NCBI GenBank assembly: GCA_916048095.2
Contig: OU696587.1
Coordinates: 1,380,762 to 1,444,761 of the forward strand
Length of the DNA: 64,000 nucleotides
Source: Sacculina carcini
Lineage: Eukaryota; Arthropoda; Thecostraca; Sacculinidae
Reading direction: 5' to 3'
Shown here: piece after piece, positions 12,358 to 26,097 of the stretch
Position numbering within the stretch: position 1 is the first letter of the stretch
Layout of the letters: each line of letters starts with the position of its first letter
Made by a program: the position numbers and the translations under genes
Notes under the pieces: generated by a model
What the model was told of the DNA's origin: nothing
Databases searched by the model: none
Seen by the model: only the letters and a program-made list of their open reading frames with translations

Positions 12358-13393
12358 GCTATATGAGAACTTATATTAAATAATATATAATTAAATGGCA
12401 ATATTCAATAAATGTGTATTAATCTGTCTTACAGTTTGGTTTCTATATTATACTGGCGGGCTGCGAGAACATTATTGGTGGGCCGCGTGTTTGATACTAA
12501 GAGGGGATGATATGATATATGATAAGATGGGATGGTTGGGTTGGGTTTGGTAGGATTGCGTCAGGATATATTGGGTTTAATATGAATGCGGAATATAATG
12601 TATGTATATAAATGTCATCACAGATCAAACACCTCAAAACTATACAAAACACTGAAAAGCATCACACTCTCAAACAGCAATATAACACGCACACACGCAG
12701 CCATCACGACAGACACAGCAACAGTTCCTTCAAATAAACAACAAGCAAACACACTCATTAATCACTACTCACACATCAGCCACATCACTCCTACACAAAA
12801 AGACAGGACAATCATCAGACGTAAACACACATTCAGCACAGATCCAATATATACACCTTTCACGCATGCGCAGACTCGACACATCATACACATCATCATC
12901 GATCTGTGATCTGTGATGTGATCTGGGATGAGATGATATACGATTAGATGTGATGGTTGGGTTGGGTTTGGTAGGATTGGGTCAGGTTATATTGGGTTTA
13001 ATATGAATGCGGAATATAATGTATGTATATGAATTTTTTGGCAGTAAATATTGTACTGGCAAAAGTATAAGAGTACTTGTGCAAATGATGTTGGGGAGTT
13101 ATGTTAAGTTATAAATATATATTGGAAATATTCTGATGAAAATGTTTCATTTTTCATCATTTTTCATTATGTCGTGTTTGAGTTCTGAATTATTCCGTAC
13201 GACGGGCAGGTTTAAATATGAGGCGGTTTAGGCAACTAATATAAACATATATATTAAAATATATAAATTTAGACTTTGTTATGGGTTCACTCCACTCTTC
13301 TTTAATTCATATTCCTTTTCTCTTATGAATTGAATACAAATTGAATAGTATGAATTGTTCCGCACAACGGGCGGGTTTTAATGCTAGTCTATA
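12358..13393 (+). mobile_element. HLE-associated unit with G-rich tracts and foreign insert
   Basis: Same ATGAGAACTT start and G-rich tract as the unit to its left. After the GAATATAATGTATGTATAT segment it is interrupted by foreign sequence (12612-12905). The unit's GATGAGATGATATACGAT, G-rich and GAATATAATG segments are then repeated (12926-13040). This shows a duplication of host-unit sequence on both sides of the insert. It ends with a GCACAACGGGCGGGT module before block A. Confidence 0.65.
12612..12905 (+). pseudogene. Foreign fragment, possibly LINE ORF2, inside an HLE unit
   Basis: This stretch differs in composition from the HLE around it (C- and A-rich, codon-like) and reads open for about 97 codons on the plus strand to a TGA at 12907. 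The translation has the loose pattern of the linker between endonuclease and reverse transcriptase in Jockey/CR1-like LINEs: a KLYKTLKSITL start, NKQQANTLINHYSHIS, then a YTPFTHAQTRHII end. There is no catalytic motif, so this is only a guess. It is flanked on both sides by copies of the same HLE segment. It could be a captured fragment or a simple nested insertion. Confidence 0.4.
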
Positions 13394-13424
13394 TCTATAT
13401 ATATAAAAGAGATCCTCTGTGTGT

Positions 13425-13461
<37 letters not shown>

Positions 13462-16400
13462 CGACCCTCCTTGGTCCATTTTCTATCAGCTATTATTCGG
13501 CCACCACTCAGCCTACCCGCTAACAATTTATACCATCACGTTGGAAATTTTCTTGTCTACACTTTAGATTAAATTTTAAATTTCAAAAATGAAATCAAAA
13601 AAAGTTATAGCGGTGAAAAGACAAAATGAACCCTGAAAAATGCGAAAATTGTGGTCAATGCTCTGCCATCTACTCCTCATAAACCAGAAATGGTACAGCC
13701 AAACAGATTATACCACTGTGTAGAGAATTTTCTGTTCTACAAGATAGGTTATAATTCATATCCGAAAATAGAACATAAAAGATGTAAACATGACAAAATT
13801 TCAATCTATATTCAAAATTATATTTATACTCCACGCGTCCGATTTTCTATACTTTTTTCTCTATGTATCAAAAACTAATTATCACACAACTAAATAAATA
13901 ATACCATCATGCTGGGAATTTTGTTTGCTACAACACGGTATAATTTTTAATTTTCCAAAGTGTATTGAAAAAAAGTTACGGCGGTGTGAAGTCAAAATGA
14001 CAAAGTCAAAAATGCAAAATTAGCACTGGAAACCGTGAATGTTTTGGTAAATATTCCCCTATCTATTCCTCATAAACCAGCAATGGTACAGCTATAAAAA
14101 TTATACTATTGTGTAGATAATTTTGTGTTCTACAAGAAAAGTTATAATTTATACCCACAAATGATACAAAAAATGTGTAAAATTGGCAAAATTGTCAAAT
14201 ACATCCAAAATTACACTTGATCACCGGGCGCCTAAATTAATTCATTTTTCTACCTATTTCTCAGGAACTATTTGTCACACATTAAAATAAATTATATCAT
14301 CGTGCTGGAAATTGTATTTTTTTAAATGCGGTATAATTCTTAATTTTCCAAAGTGTATCTGAAGGAAGTGACGGCGGTGTAAAGTCAAAAGGACATATTG
14401 CCAATTTGACAGCTATTATGCGCACTTGCGATTACACAGGAATATACTACTGTGTAGAGAATTTTGTGTTCTACAAGAAAAGGTGTAATTTATACCCACA
14501 AATGATACAAAAAACGTGTACAATTGGCAAAATTCTCAAATACATCCAAAATTACACTTGAACACCGGGTGACTACAATTTATTCATTTTTATACCCATT
14601 TCTCAGGAACTGTTTGTCATACATTAAAATTAATTATACCATCGTGCTAGAAATTTTGTTTTCTACAATACGGTATAATTTTTAATTTTCCAAAGTGTAT
14701 CTGAAGGAAGTTACGGCGGTGTAAAGTCAAATTGTCATGTTGCCAATTTGACAGCTATTATGCGCACTTGCGATTACACATGAATATACACTGATTTAAT
14801 TTCACTGAAGTCCAATCATAATTTACGCACTTGCGATTACACAGGAATATACTAATGTGTAGATAATTTTGTGTTCTACAAGATAAGCTATAATTTATAC
14901 CCACAAATGGTACAAAAACGTGTAAAATTGGCAAAATTCTCAAATACATCCAAAATTTCACTTGAACACCGGCCGAATAAAATTAATTAATTTTTCTACT
15001 ATTTCTCAGTAACTATTTGTTAAACATAAAAATAAATTATACCATCGTGCTAGAAATCTTGTTTTCTACAATACGGTATAATTTGTAATTTTACAAAGTG
15101 TATCTGAAGGAAGTTACGGCGGTGTAAAGTCAAATTATCATGTTGCCAATTTGACAGCTATTATGCGCACTTGCGATTACACAGGAATATACACCGATTA
15201 AATTTCACTGAAGCCCAATCACAATTAAGAATTCATCATATTATCTCCAAGCATGGATGGTGTGGTTTTATTGCGTACAGTTTAATTAATGCTACACTAT
15301 ACTGAATATAAAGGCTTTATTGTCCTCAATAACGTTCCGCACGACGGGCGGGTAAAATGCTATTGAGAACAAAGTAAACTACTGAATTTAACTGTGTAAT
15401 TTAATTGGTTTAATTTCAAGTTGCATAAGCATCAGTTGCATAAGGATATGGGTTGCAATATCATGTAATGCCAACTTATGCTGTTTTAGCGGAAGCATTA
15501 ACCTGGAATTATAGAGATGACAGAAGGTTGCATTGTTTTGATAGTGTTGTGGAAAAACATGTTTTCTAAATTGAAACATAAATTTCACATTTAGACTTTT
15601 AGATTAGCTATAACTTTCCTGTGGGTTTGTTTTTCTTTTTCAATTTGCACTAATTTTTTTATGAATTGAATATTAATTATATTTTATGAACTGTTCCGCA
15701 CGACGGGCGAATTAAATGTATCTATAAAGAGTGGGTTTAAATGATAGCGAGGTATATGATATTTTGCTAGCAGTAAATATTCTAGCGATAAAAGTAGAAT
15801 AGCTCTTAAGCAAATGATTTTGGAGAATGATGTGAACCTTTAAATATATTTTGCGATCTGATGATATATGTATTAGGAATAATACGTAGCAGAATATAGA
15901 TTGCATAATATAATATCGGCTGTAATATCAAGAGCTGCATTATCGATGTAATCCAAAAAATAACAACTGTATGAATATGATGCATTAGTGGAAGCATTAA
16001 CCGGGAATTATGAGATAATATGATAATGGTGTAAAATTATATCGCATTATGCAACAAATGTGAATTTAGCTACCTTACAGTTTGGTCCCGATACTATATT
16101 GGCGGGTTGAGAGAAAAGTATTGGTGGGCCGCGTGTTTGGGACCCCTGGGGTAGATAATCTCAGTCTTCTGATTACAAATTATGATCGCATCAGTATATT
16201 TTGTGATCACAAACTAATAAGTTAAATCACCTCAGACTAGGCTGAGAGCGGTCAAGATTGAATGGTTGGGTTGGGTTGGGTAGGTTTGACTCAGGTTATA
16301 TTGGGTTTTAATGATAGCGGAAAATATATAAATTTTAACAATAAATATTATAGCGGTAAAAGTGAAATAGTACTTAAGCAAATGATATTGGGGAATGATG

Positions 16401-17644
16401 TTAAGTAATAAATATAGTTTGGAAACAGTCTGATGAAAAGATTTCATCATCTTTCATTGTTTGTTTCGTGTTTGTGTTCTGAATTATACCACACGACGGG
16501 CAGATTTATATATCAGGCGGGTTGAGGGATAATATTTGTCAAAATAAGAACAAAAATATTCACATTTAGACTTTTCTATTGGTTAAGATATTTATAGGTT
16601 ACATTTTTTGCTTTTCAATTTGTATTCATTATATTTTATGGATTTGATATGAATTTTATTGTATGAATTGTTCCGCACGACGGGTGGGTTTAAAAAAGTG
16701 TTTTTAGATCATTTTTTCAAATGGTTCATTTAAAAAAAGGTTTTTTTTTTAAAATAAAAATGTTCCGCGGGCAGCAACTATAGACAATAGAACGTTCAAT
16801 TTACCCTGTAGAATTAATCCATACACAAAACCAATGGATTTGACTTCAAGATGCAGAACGGATCGTGTTCGAGTTCTGAATTATTCAGCACGACGGGCGG
16901 GTTTAAAAATGACTCAGGCGGACTAAGGGGAAATATTGTGTCGAAATAAAAATAATTAAACTTATAATTTTCAATTGATTAATATTTTTATGAGTGTACC
17001 CTATTTCATTTTTATTTTTCCATATTTTTTATGAATTGAATATGAATTTCATGTTATGAATTGCTCCGCACAACGGACGGGTTTTAATGCTATATATATA
17101 CATAAAGAAGAAATTATCTGTCTGTCTGTGTATGTATGCTTGAATATGAGGTGACATAATTGCGCTGGCTCATGGTTCGCTGGTTCAATTATCAGGGGCT
17201 TCAAACGCAAACGAAGCGATGGCTCATTTTTATGAAATAAAAATGTCCCGCGGGCAGCAATAAAACGTTCAATTTCACCGTATAGAATGAATTCATATAC
17301 AAAACTAATGGATTTGACTTCATGAACCAGAACGGATGGTGTTCGAGTTTTGAATTATTCCGCACGTCTGCTGGGTATAAATATGAGGGGGGCTGAGTGA
17401 AAATATTTTGCCAAAATAAAATTAAAAATAATGAAATTTAGACTTTTTAATTGATTAAGATTTTTATGAGTTTGCCTTATTTATTTTTAATTTGCAATAT
17501 TTTTATTAATTGTTCCGCACAACGGGCGGGTTTTTATGCTTTGGTTTTTCAATTGATTAAGGGTTTTATGAGTTTGCCATATTTATTTTTAATTTGCAAT
17601 ATTTTTATGAATTGCTCCGCACAACGGGCGGGTTTTAATGCTAG
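13394..17644 (+). mobile_element. Higher-order block A, copy 1
   Basis: Starts at the TC of a Helitron-like 5' terminus and ends at CTAG. It contains, in order: microsatellite (GT)n, the CCTCCTTGGTCCATT segment, core tandem repeats (about 13530-15290), the GCATAAGGATATGGGTTG segment, G-rich segment (about 16260), 3' modules, a short-type HLE start at about 17094, and final 3' modules. Copies 2 and 3 lie at 21329 and 26026. Differences seen by eye are scattered single bases, for example GTAGAGAATTTTC here versus GTAGAAAATTTTC in the other two. Confidence 0.85.
13531..15290 (+). repeat. Core tandem repeats, ~190-bp half-units in ~340-400-bp dimers
   Basis: TATACCATCGTGCTAGAAAT-type starts recur at about 13531, 13902, 14294, 14637 and 15039, a spacing of 340-400 bp. 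Between them lies a related half-unit starting ATACCACTGTGTAGAGAATT. The two half-units share a TATACCA...AGA AATTTT...TCTACA...TATAATT framework. Most carry an imperfect inverted repeat TGTAGA/TCTACA around AATTTTGT. The same array occurs in copies at 21466-23230 and 26169-27930, and in older units from 1885, 6090 and 8658. Central tandem repeats of this kind are known in DINE-like and mollusc pearl-like elements. Confidence 0.8.
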
Positions 17645-20600
17645 TATATATATAAAAGAGATCCTCTGTCTGTCTGTCTGTCTGTTTGTCTGTCCCACCC
17701 TCCTTGGTCCATTTTCAGCAAGCTGGTACTCGGTAACCACTTGGTGTATCCGCCAACAATTTATACCAGTACGTTGGAAATTTTCTTGTCTACACGATAG
17801 GATAAATTTTAAAAATAAAACCAAAAAACGTTATTGCGGTTAAAACACAAAATGAACCCTGAGAAATGCGAAAATTGTGGTCAATGCTCCGCCATCTACT
17901 CCTCATAAACCAGAAATGGTACAGCCAAACCGATTATACCACTGTGTAGAAAATATTCTGTTCTACTAGGTAGCCTATAATTCATACCCAAAAATGAAAC
18001 ATAAAACATATAAATGGAAAAAATTCCAATCAACATTCATAAATATATTTATACTCAACGCGTCCGATTTTCTATACTTTTTTCTCTATTTCTCAGCAAC
18101 TAAACATCACACATCTAAATAAATAATACCATCATGCTGGGCATTTTGTTTTCTACAGCACGGTATAAACTTTAATTTTCCAGAGCGTATTAAGATAAAG
18201 TTACGGCGGTGTGAAGTCAAAATGACAAAGTCAAAAAGGCAAAATTAGCACTGAAAAACGCGAATATTTTGGTCAATATTCCGCTATCTATTCCTCATAA
18301 ACCAGCAATGGTACAGCTATAAAAATTTAACTATTGTGTAGATAATTTTTTGTTCTACAAGAAAAATTATAATTTATACCCACAAGTGATACATAAAACG
18401 TGGAAAATTGGCAAAATTCTTAAATACATCCAAAATTACACTTGAACACCGGGTGACTAAAATTAATTCATTTTTCTACTATTTATCCGTAACTATTTGT
18501 CACACATCAAAATTAAATATACCATCGTGCTAGAAATTTTAGTTTCTACAATACGGTGTAATTCTTAATTTTCCAAAGTGTATCTGAAGGAAGTTACGGC
18601 GGTGTAAAGTCAAAAGGACATATTGCCAATTTGACAGCAATTATGCGCACTTGCGATTACACAGGAATATACTACTGTGTAGAGAATTTTGTGTTCTACA
18701 AGATAAGCTATAATTTATACCCACAAATGATACAAAAAACGTGTAAAATTGGCAAAATTCTCAAGTACATCCAAAATTACACTTGAACACCGGGCGACTA
18801 AAATTTATTCATTTTTCTACTATTTCTCAGTAACTATTTGTTATACACAAAAATAAATTATACCATCGTGCTAGAAATCTTGTTTTCTACAATACCGTAT
18901 AATTTGTAATTTTCCAAAGGGTATATAAAGGACGTTACGGCGGTGTAAAGCCAAAAGGACATATTGCCAATTTGACAGCTATTATGCGCACTTGCGATTA
19001 CACAGGAATATACACCGATTAAATTTCACTGAAGCCCAATCACAATTAAGAATGCATCATATTATCTCCAAGCATGGATGGTGTGGTTTTATTGCGTACA
19101 GTTTAATTAATGCTACACTATACTGAATATAAAGGCTTTATTGTTCTCAATAACGTTCCGCACGACGGGCGGGTAAAATGCTATTGGGAACAGAGTAAAC
19201 TACTGAATTTAACTGTGTAATTTAATTGGTTTAATTTCAAGTTGCATAAGCATAAGTTGCATAAGGATATGGGTTGCAATATCATGTAATGCCAACTTAT
19301 GCTGTTTTAGCGGAAGCATTAACCTGGAATTATAGAGATGACAGAAGGTTGCATTGTTTTGATAGTGTTACACTTCTGAACTACTACACACGAAGGACGG
19401 GTGTGAATTTGAGCAGTGTTGAGGGAAAAACATCGTCAATAATTAAAACAAGAATTTACAAATTTGACTTTTTCTATTGGTCGTTTTTCATCAATTTTTT
19501 GTGTTTGTTTCGTGTTTGAGTTCTGAATTATTCCGCACGACGGACAGCTTTAAATATGAGGCGGGTTGTGGAAAAACATGTTTTCTAAATTGAAACATAA
19601 ATTTCACATTTAGACTTTTATATTGGCTAAAACATTCCTATGGGTTTGTTTTTCTTTTTCAATTTGCACTATTTTTTTTATGAATGGAATATTAATTATA
19701 TTTTATGAACTGTTCCGCACGACGGGCGAATTAAATGTATCTATAAAGAGTGGGATTAAATGATATATGGCGAGGCATATGATACTTTGCTAGCAGTAAA
19801 TATTCTAGCGATAAAAGTAGAATAGCTCTTAAGCAAATGATTTTGGAGAATGATGTGAACCTTTAAATATATTTTGCGATCTGATTATATATGTATTAGG
19901 AAAAATACGTAGCAGAATATAGATTGCATAATATAATATCGGCTGTAATATCAAGGGCTGTAATATCGGTGTAATCCAAAAAATGACAAGTGTATGAATA
20001 TGATGCATTAGTGGAAGCATTAACCGGGAATTATGAGATAATATGATAATGGTGTATAATTATATCGCATTATGCAACAAATGTGAATTTAGCTGCCTTA
20101 CAGTTTGGTCCCGATACTATATTGGCGGGTTGAGAGAAAAGTATTGGTGGGCCGCGTGTTTGGGACACCTGGGGTAGATAATCTCAGTCTTCTGATTACA
20201 AATTATGATCGCATCAGTATATTTTGTGATCACAAACTAATAAGTTAAATCACCTCAGACTAGGCTGAGAGCGGTCAAGATTGGATGGTTGGGATGGGTT
20301 GGGTAGGTTTGACTCAGGTTATATTGGGTTTTAATGATAGCGGAAAATATATAAATTTTAACAATAAATATTATAGCGGTAAAAGTGAAATAGTACTTAA
20401 GCAAATGATATTGGGGAATGATGTTAAGTAATAAATATAGTTTGGAAACATTCTGATGAAAAGATTTCATCATCTTTCATTGTTTGTTTAGTGTTTGTGT
20501 TCTGAATTATACCACACGACGGGCAGATTTATATATCAGGCGGGTTGAGGGATAATATTTGTCAAAATAAGAACAAAAATATTCACATTTAGACTTTTCT

Positions 20601-21328
20601 ATTGGTTAAGAAATTTATAGGTTACATTTTTTGGTTTTCAATTTGTATTCATTATATTTTTTGGATTTGATATGAATTTTATTGTATGAATTGTTCCGCG
20701 CGACGGGTGGGTTTAAAAAAGTGCTTTTTTAGATCATTTTTTCAAATGGTTCATTTAAAAAAAGATAATTTTTTTAAATAAAAATGTTCCGCGGGCAGCA
20801 ACTATAGACAATAGAACGTTCAATTTCCCCTGTAGAATTAATCCATACACAAAACCAATGGATTTGACTTCAAATATGAATTTTATTGTATGAATTGTTC
20901 CGCACGACGGGCGGGTTTACAAAAAGTGTTTCCATTTTTTAGTTCATTTTTTCAAATCATTCATTTAAAAAAGGTATTTATTTAAAAATAAAAATGTTCC
21001 GCGGGCAGCTACTATAGACAATAGAACGTTCAATTTACCCTGTAGAATTAATCCATACACAAAACCAATGGATTTGACTTCAAGATGCAGAACGGATCGT
21101 GTTCGAGTTCTGAATTATTCAGCACGACGGGCGGGCTTAAAAATGACTCAGGCGGACTGAGGGGAAATATTTTGTCGAAATAAAAATAATTAAACTTATA
21201 ATTTTCAATTGATTAATATTTTTATGAGTGTACCCTATTTCATTTTTATTTTTCCATATTTTTTATGAATTGAATATGAATTTCATGTTATGAATTGCTC
21301 CGCACAACGGGCGGGTTTTAATGCTATA
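17645..21328 (+). mobile_element. Higher-order block B, copy 1
   Basis: Starts TATATATATAAAAGAGATCC with (CTGT)n directly after CTAG and ends at the GCTA before the next 5' terminus. It has the same architecture as block A (core repeats about 17760-19130, 3' modules, G-rich segment at about 20283) but is a distinct, diverged sequence. Copy 2 is at 30281-33962 with the same length to within a few bases. Confidence 0.85.
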
Positions 21329-21359
21329 TCTATATATATAAAAGAGATCCTCTGTGTGT

Positions 21360-21393
<34 letters not shown>

Positions 21394-24300
21394 TCGACCC
21401 TCCTTGGTCCATTTTCTATCAGCTATTATTCGGCCACCACTCAGCCTACCCGCTAACAATTTATACCATCACGTTGGAAATTTTCTTGTCTACACTTTAG
21501 ATTAAATTTTAAATTTCAAAAATGAAATCAAAAAAAGTTATAGCGGTGAAAAGACAAAATGAACCCTGAAAAATGCGAAAATTGTGGTCAATGCTCTGCC
21601 ATCTACTCCTCATAAACCAGAAATGGTACAGCCAAACAGATTATACCACTGTGTAGAAAATTTTCTGTTCTACAAGATAGGTTATAATTCATATCCAAAA
21701 ATAGAACATAAAAGATGTAAACATGACAAAATTTCAATCTATATTCAAAATTATATTTATACTCCACGCGTCCGATTTTCTATACTTTTTTCTCTATGTA
21801 TCAAAAACTAATTATCACACAACTAAATAAATAATACCATCATGCTGGGAATTTTGTTTGCTACAACACGGTATAATTTTTAATTTTCCAAAGTGTATTG
21901 AAAAAAAGTTACGGCGGTGTGAAGTCAAAATGACAAAGTCAAAAATGCAAAATTAGCACTGGAAACCGTGAATGTTTTGGTAAATATTCCCCTATCTATT
22001 CCTCATAAACCAGCAATGGTACAGCTATAAAAATTATACTATTGTGTAGATAATTTTGTGTTCTACAAGAAAAGTTATAATTTATACCCACAAATGATAC
22101 AAAAAATGTGTAAAATTGGCAAAATTGTCAAATACATCCAAAATTACACTTGATCACCGGGCGCCTAAATTAATTCATTTTTCTACCTATTTCTCAGGAA
22201 CTATTTGTCACACATTAAAATAAATTATATCATCGTGCTGGAAATTGTATTTTTTTAAATGCGGTATAATTCTTAATTTTCCAAAGTGTATCTGAAGGAA
22301 GTGACGGCGGTGTAAAGTCAAAAGGACATATTGCCAATTTGACAGCTATTATGCGCACTTGCGATTACACAGGAATATACTACTGTGTAGAGAATTTTGT
22401 GTTCTACAAGAAAAGGTGTAATTTATACCCACAAATGATACAAAAAACGTGTAAAATTGGCAAAATTCTCAAATACATCCAAAATTACACTTGAACACCG
22501 GGTGACTACAATTTATTCATTTTTATACCCATTTCTCAGGAACTGTTTGTCATACATTAAAATTAATTATACCATCGTGCTAGAAATTTTGTTTTCTACA
22601 ATACGGTATAATTTTTAATTTTCCAAAGTGTATCTGAAGGAAGTTACGGCGGTGTAAAGTCAAATTGTCATGTTGCCAATTTGACAGCTATTATGCGCAC
22701 TTGCGATTACACATGAATATACACTGATTTAATTTCACTGAAGTCCAATCATAATTTACGCACTTGCGATTACACAGGAATATACTAATGTGTAGATAAT
22801 TTTGTGTTCTACAAGATAAGCTATAATTTATACCCACAAATGGTACAAAAACGTGTAAAATTGGCAAAATTCTCAAATACATCCAAAATTTCACTTGAAC
22901 ACCGGCCGAATAAAATTAATTAATTTTTCTACTATTTCTCAGTAACTATTTGTTAAACATAAAAATAAATTATACCATCGTGCTAGAAATCTTGTTTTCT
23001 ACAATACGGTATAATTTGTAATTTTACAAAGTGTATCTGAAGGAAGTTACGGCGGTGTAAAGTCAAATTATCATGTTGCCAATTTGACAGCTATTATGCG
23101 CACTTGCGATTACACAGGAATATACACCGATTAAATTTCACTGAAGCCCAATCACAATTAAGAATTCATCATATTATCTCCAAGCATGGATGGTGTGGTT
23201 TTATTGCGTACAGTTTAATTAATGCTACACTATACTGAATATAAAGGCTTTATTGTCCTCAATAACGTTCCGCACGACGGGCGGGTAAAATGCTATTGAG
23301 AACAAAGTAAACTACTGAATTTAACTGTGTAATTTAATTGGTTTAATTTCAAGTTGCATAAGCATCAGTTGCATAAGGATATGGGTTGCAATATCATGTA
23401 ATGCCAACTTATGCTGTTTTAGCGGAAGCATTAACCTGGAATTATAGAGATGACAGAAGGTTGCATTGTTTTGATAGTGTTGTGGAAAAACATGTTTTCT
23501 AAATTGAAACATAAATTTCACATTTAGACTTTTAGATTAGCTATAACTTTCCTGTGGGTTTGTTTTTCTTTTTCAATTTGCACTAATTTTTTTATGAATT
23601 GAATATTAATTATATTTTATGAACTGTTCCGCACGACGGGCGAATTAAATGTATCTATAAAGAGTGGGTTTAAATGATAGCGAGGTATATGATATTTTGC
23701 TAGCAGTAAATATTCTAGCGATAAAAGTAGAATAGCTCTTAAGCAAATGATTTTGGAGAATGATGTGAACCTTTAAATATATTTTGCGATCTGATGATAT
23801 ATGTATTAGGAATAATACGTAGCAGAATATAGATTGCATAATATAATATCGGCTGTAATATCAAGAGCTGCATTATCGATGTAATCCAAAAAATAACAAC
23901 TGTATGAATATGATGCATTAGTGGAAGCATTAACCGGGAATTATGAGATAATATGATAATGGTGTAAAATTATATCGCATTATGCAACAAATGTGAATTT
24001 AGCTACCTTACAGTTTGGTCCCGATACTATATTGGCGGGTTGAGAGAAAAGTATTGGTGGGCCGCGTGTTTGGGACCCCTGGGGTAGATAATCTCAGTCT
24101 TCTGATTACAAATTATGATCGCATCAGTATATTTTGTGATCACAAACTAATAAGTTAAATCACCTCAGACTAGGCTGAGAGCGGTCAAGATTGAATGGTT
24201 GGGTTGGGTTGGGTAGGTTTGACTCAGGTTATATTGGGTTTTAATGATAGCGGAAAATATATAAATTTTAACAATAAATATTATAGCGGTAAAAGTGAAA

Positions 24301-25577
24301 TAGTACTTAAGCAAATGATATTGGGGAATGATGTTAAGTAATAAATATAGTTTGGAAACAGTCTGATGAAAAGATTTCATCATCTTTCATTGTTTGTTTC
24401 GTGTTTGTGTTCTGAATTATACCACACGACGGGCAGATTTATATATCAGGCGGGTTGAGGGATAATATTTGTCAAAATAAGAACAAAAATATTCACATTT
24501 AGACTTTTCTATTGGTTAAGATATTTATAGGTTACATTTTTTGCTTTTCAATTTGTATTCATTATATTTTATGGATTTGATATGAATTTTATTGTATGAA
24601 TTGTTCCGCACGACGGGTGGGTTTAAAAAAGTGTTTTTAGATCATTTTTTCAAATGGTTCATTTAAAAAAAGGTTTTTTTTTTAAAATAAAAATGTTCCG
24701 CGGGCAGCAACTATAGACAATAGAACGTTCAATTTACCCTGTAGAATTAATCCATACACAAAACCAATGGATTTGACTTCAAGATGCAGAACGGATCGTG
24801 TTCGAGTTCTGAATTATTCAGCACGACGGGCGGGTTTAAAAATGACTCAGGCGGACTAAGGGGAAATATTGTGTCGAAATAAAAATAATTAAACTTATAA
24901 TTTTCAATTGATTAATATTTTTATGAGTGTACCCTATTTCATTTTTATTTTTCCATATTTTTTATGAATTGAATATGAATTTCATGTTATGAATTGCTCC
25001 GCACAACGGACGGGTTTTAATGCTATATATATACATAAAGAAGAAATTATCTGTCTGTCTGTGTATGTATGCTTGAATATGAGGTGACATAATTGCGCTG
25101 GCTCATGGTTCGCTGGTTCAATTATCAGGGGCTTCAAACGCAAACGAAGCGATGGCTCATTTTTATGAAATAAAAATGTCCCGCGGGCAGCAATAAAACG
25201 TTCAATTTCACCGTATAGAATGAATTCATATACAAAACTAATGGATTTGACTTCATGAACCAGAACGGATGGTGTTCGAGTTTTGAATTATTCCGCACGT
25301 CTGCTGGGTATAAATATGAGGGGGGCTGAGTGAAAATATTTTGCCAAAATAAAATTAAAAATAATGAAATTTAGACTTTTTAATTGATTAAGATTTTTAT
25401 GAGTTTGCCTTATTTATTTTTAATTTGCAATATTTTTATTAATTGTTCCGCACAACGGGCGGGTTTTTATGCTTTGGTTTTTCAATTGATTAAGGGTTTT
25501 ATGACTTTGCCATATTTATTTTTAATTTGCAATATTTTTATGAATTGCTCCGCACAACGGGCGGGTTTTAATGCTAG
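21329..25577 (+). mobile_element. Higher-order block A, copy 2
   Basis: Repeats 13394-17644 at an offset of about 7.93 kb and is nearly identical by eye. It ends at CTAG but is followed by block C instead of block B, so the recombination boundary coincides with the HLE terminus. Confidence 0.85.
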
Positions 25578-26025
25578 TATATACATAAAGAAGAAATTAT
25601 CTGTCTGTCTGTGTATGTATGCTTGAATATGAGGTGACATAATTGCGCTGGTTCATGGTTCGCTGGTTCAATGATAAGGGGCTTCAAACGCAAACGAAGC
25701 AATGGCTCATTTTTATGAAATAAAAATGTCCCGCGGGCCGCAATAAAACGTTCAATTTCACCGTGTAGAATGAATTCATATACAAAACTAATGGATTTGA
25801 CTTCAAGAACCAGAACGGATGGTGTTCGAGTTCTGAATTATTCCTCACGTCGGGCGGGTTTAAATACGAGGCGGGTTGAGTGGAAATATTTTGTCAAAAT
25901 AAAATTAAAAATAATGAAATTTAGACCTTTTAATTGATTAAGGTTTTCATGACTTTGCCGTATTTATTTTTAATTTGCAATATTTTTATGAATTGCTCCG
26001 CACAACGGGCGGGTTTTAATGCTAG
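25578..26025 (+). mobile_element. Higher-order block C, copy 1 (short HLE unit)
   Basis: A complete short-type HLE of about 448 bp: TATACATAAAGAAGAAATTATC start, CCCGCGGGCCGC segment, one GTCGGGCGGGTTTAAAT module and a TTTTAATGCTAG end. Its junction with the next unit reads CTAG then TCTATATATATAAAAG, an exact terminus-to-terminus join. Confidence 0.85.
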
Positions 26026-26056
26026 TCTATATATATAAAAGAGATCCTCTGTGTGT

Positions 26057-26097
<41 letters not shown>

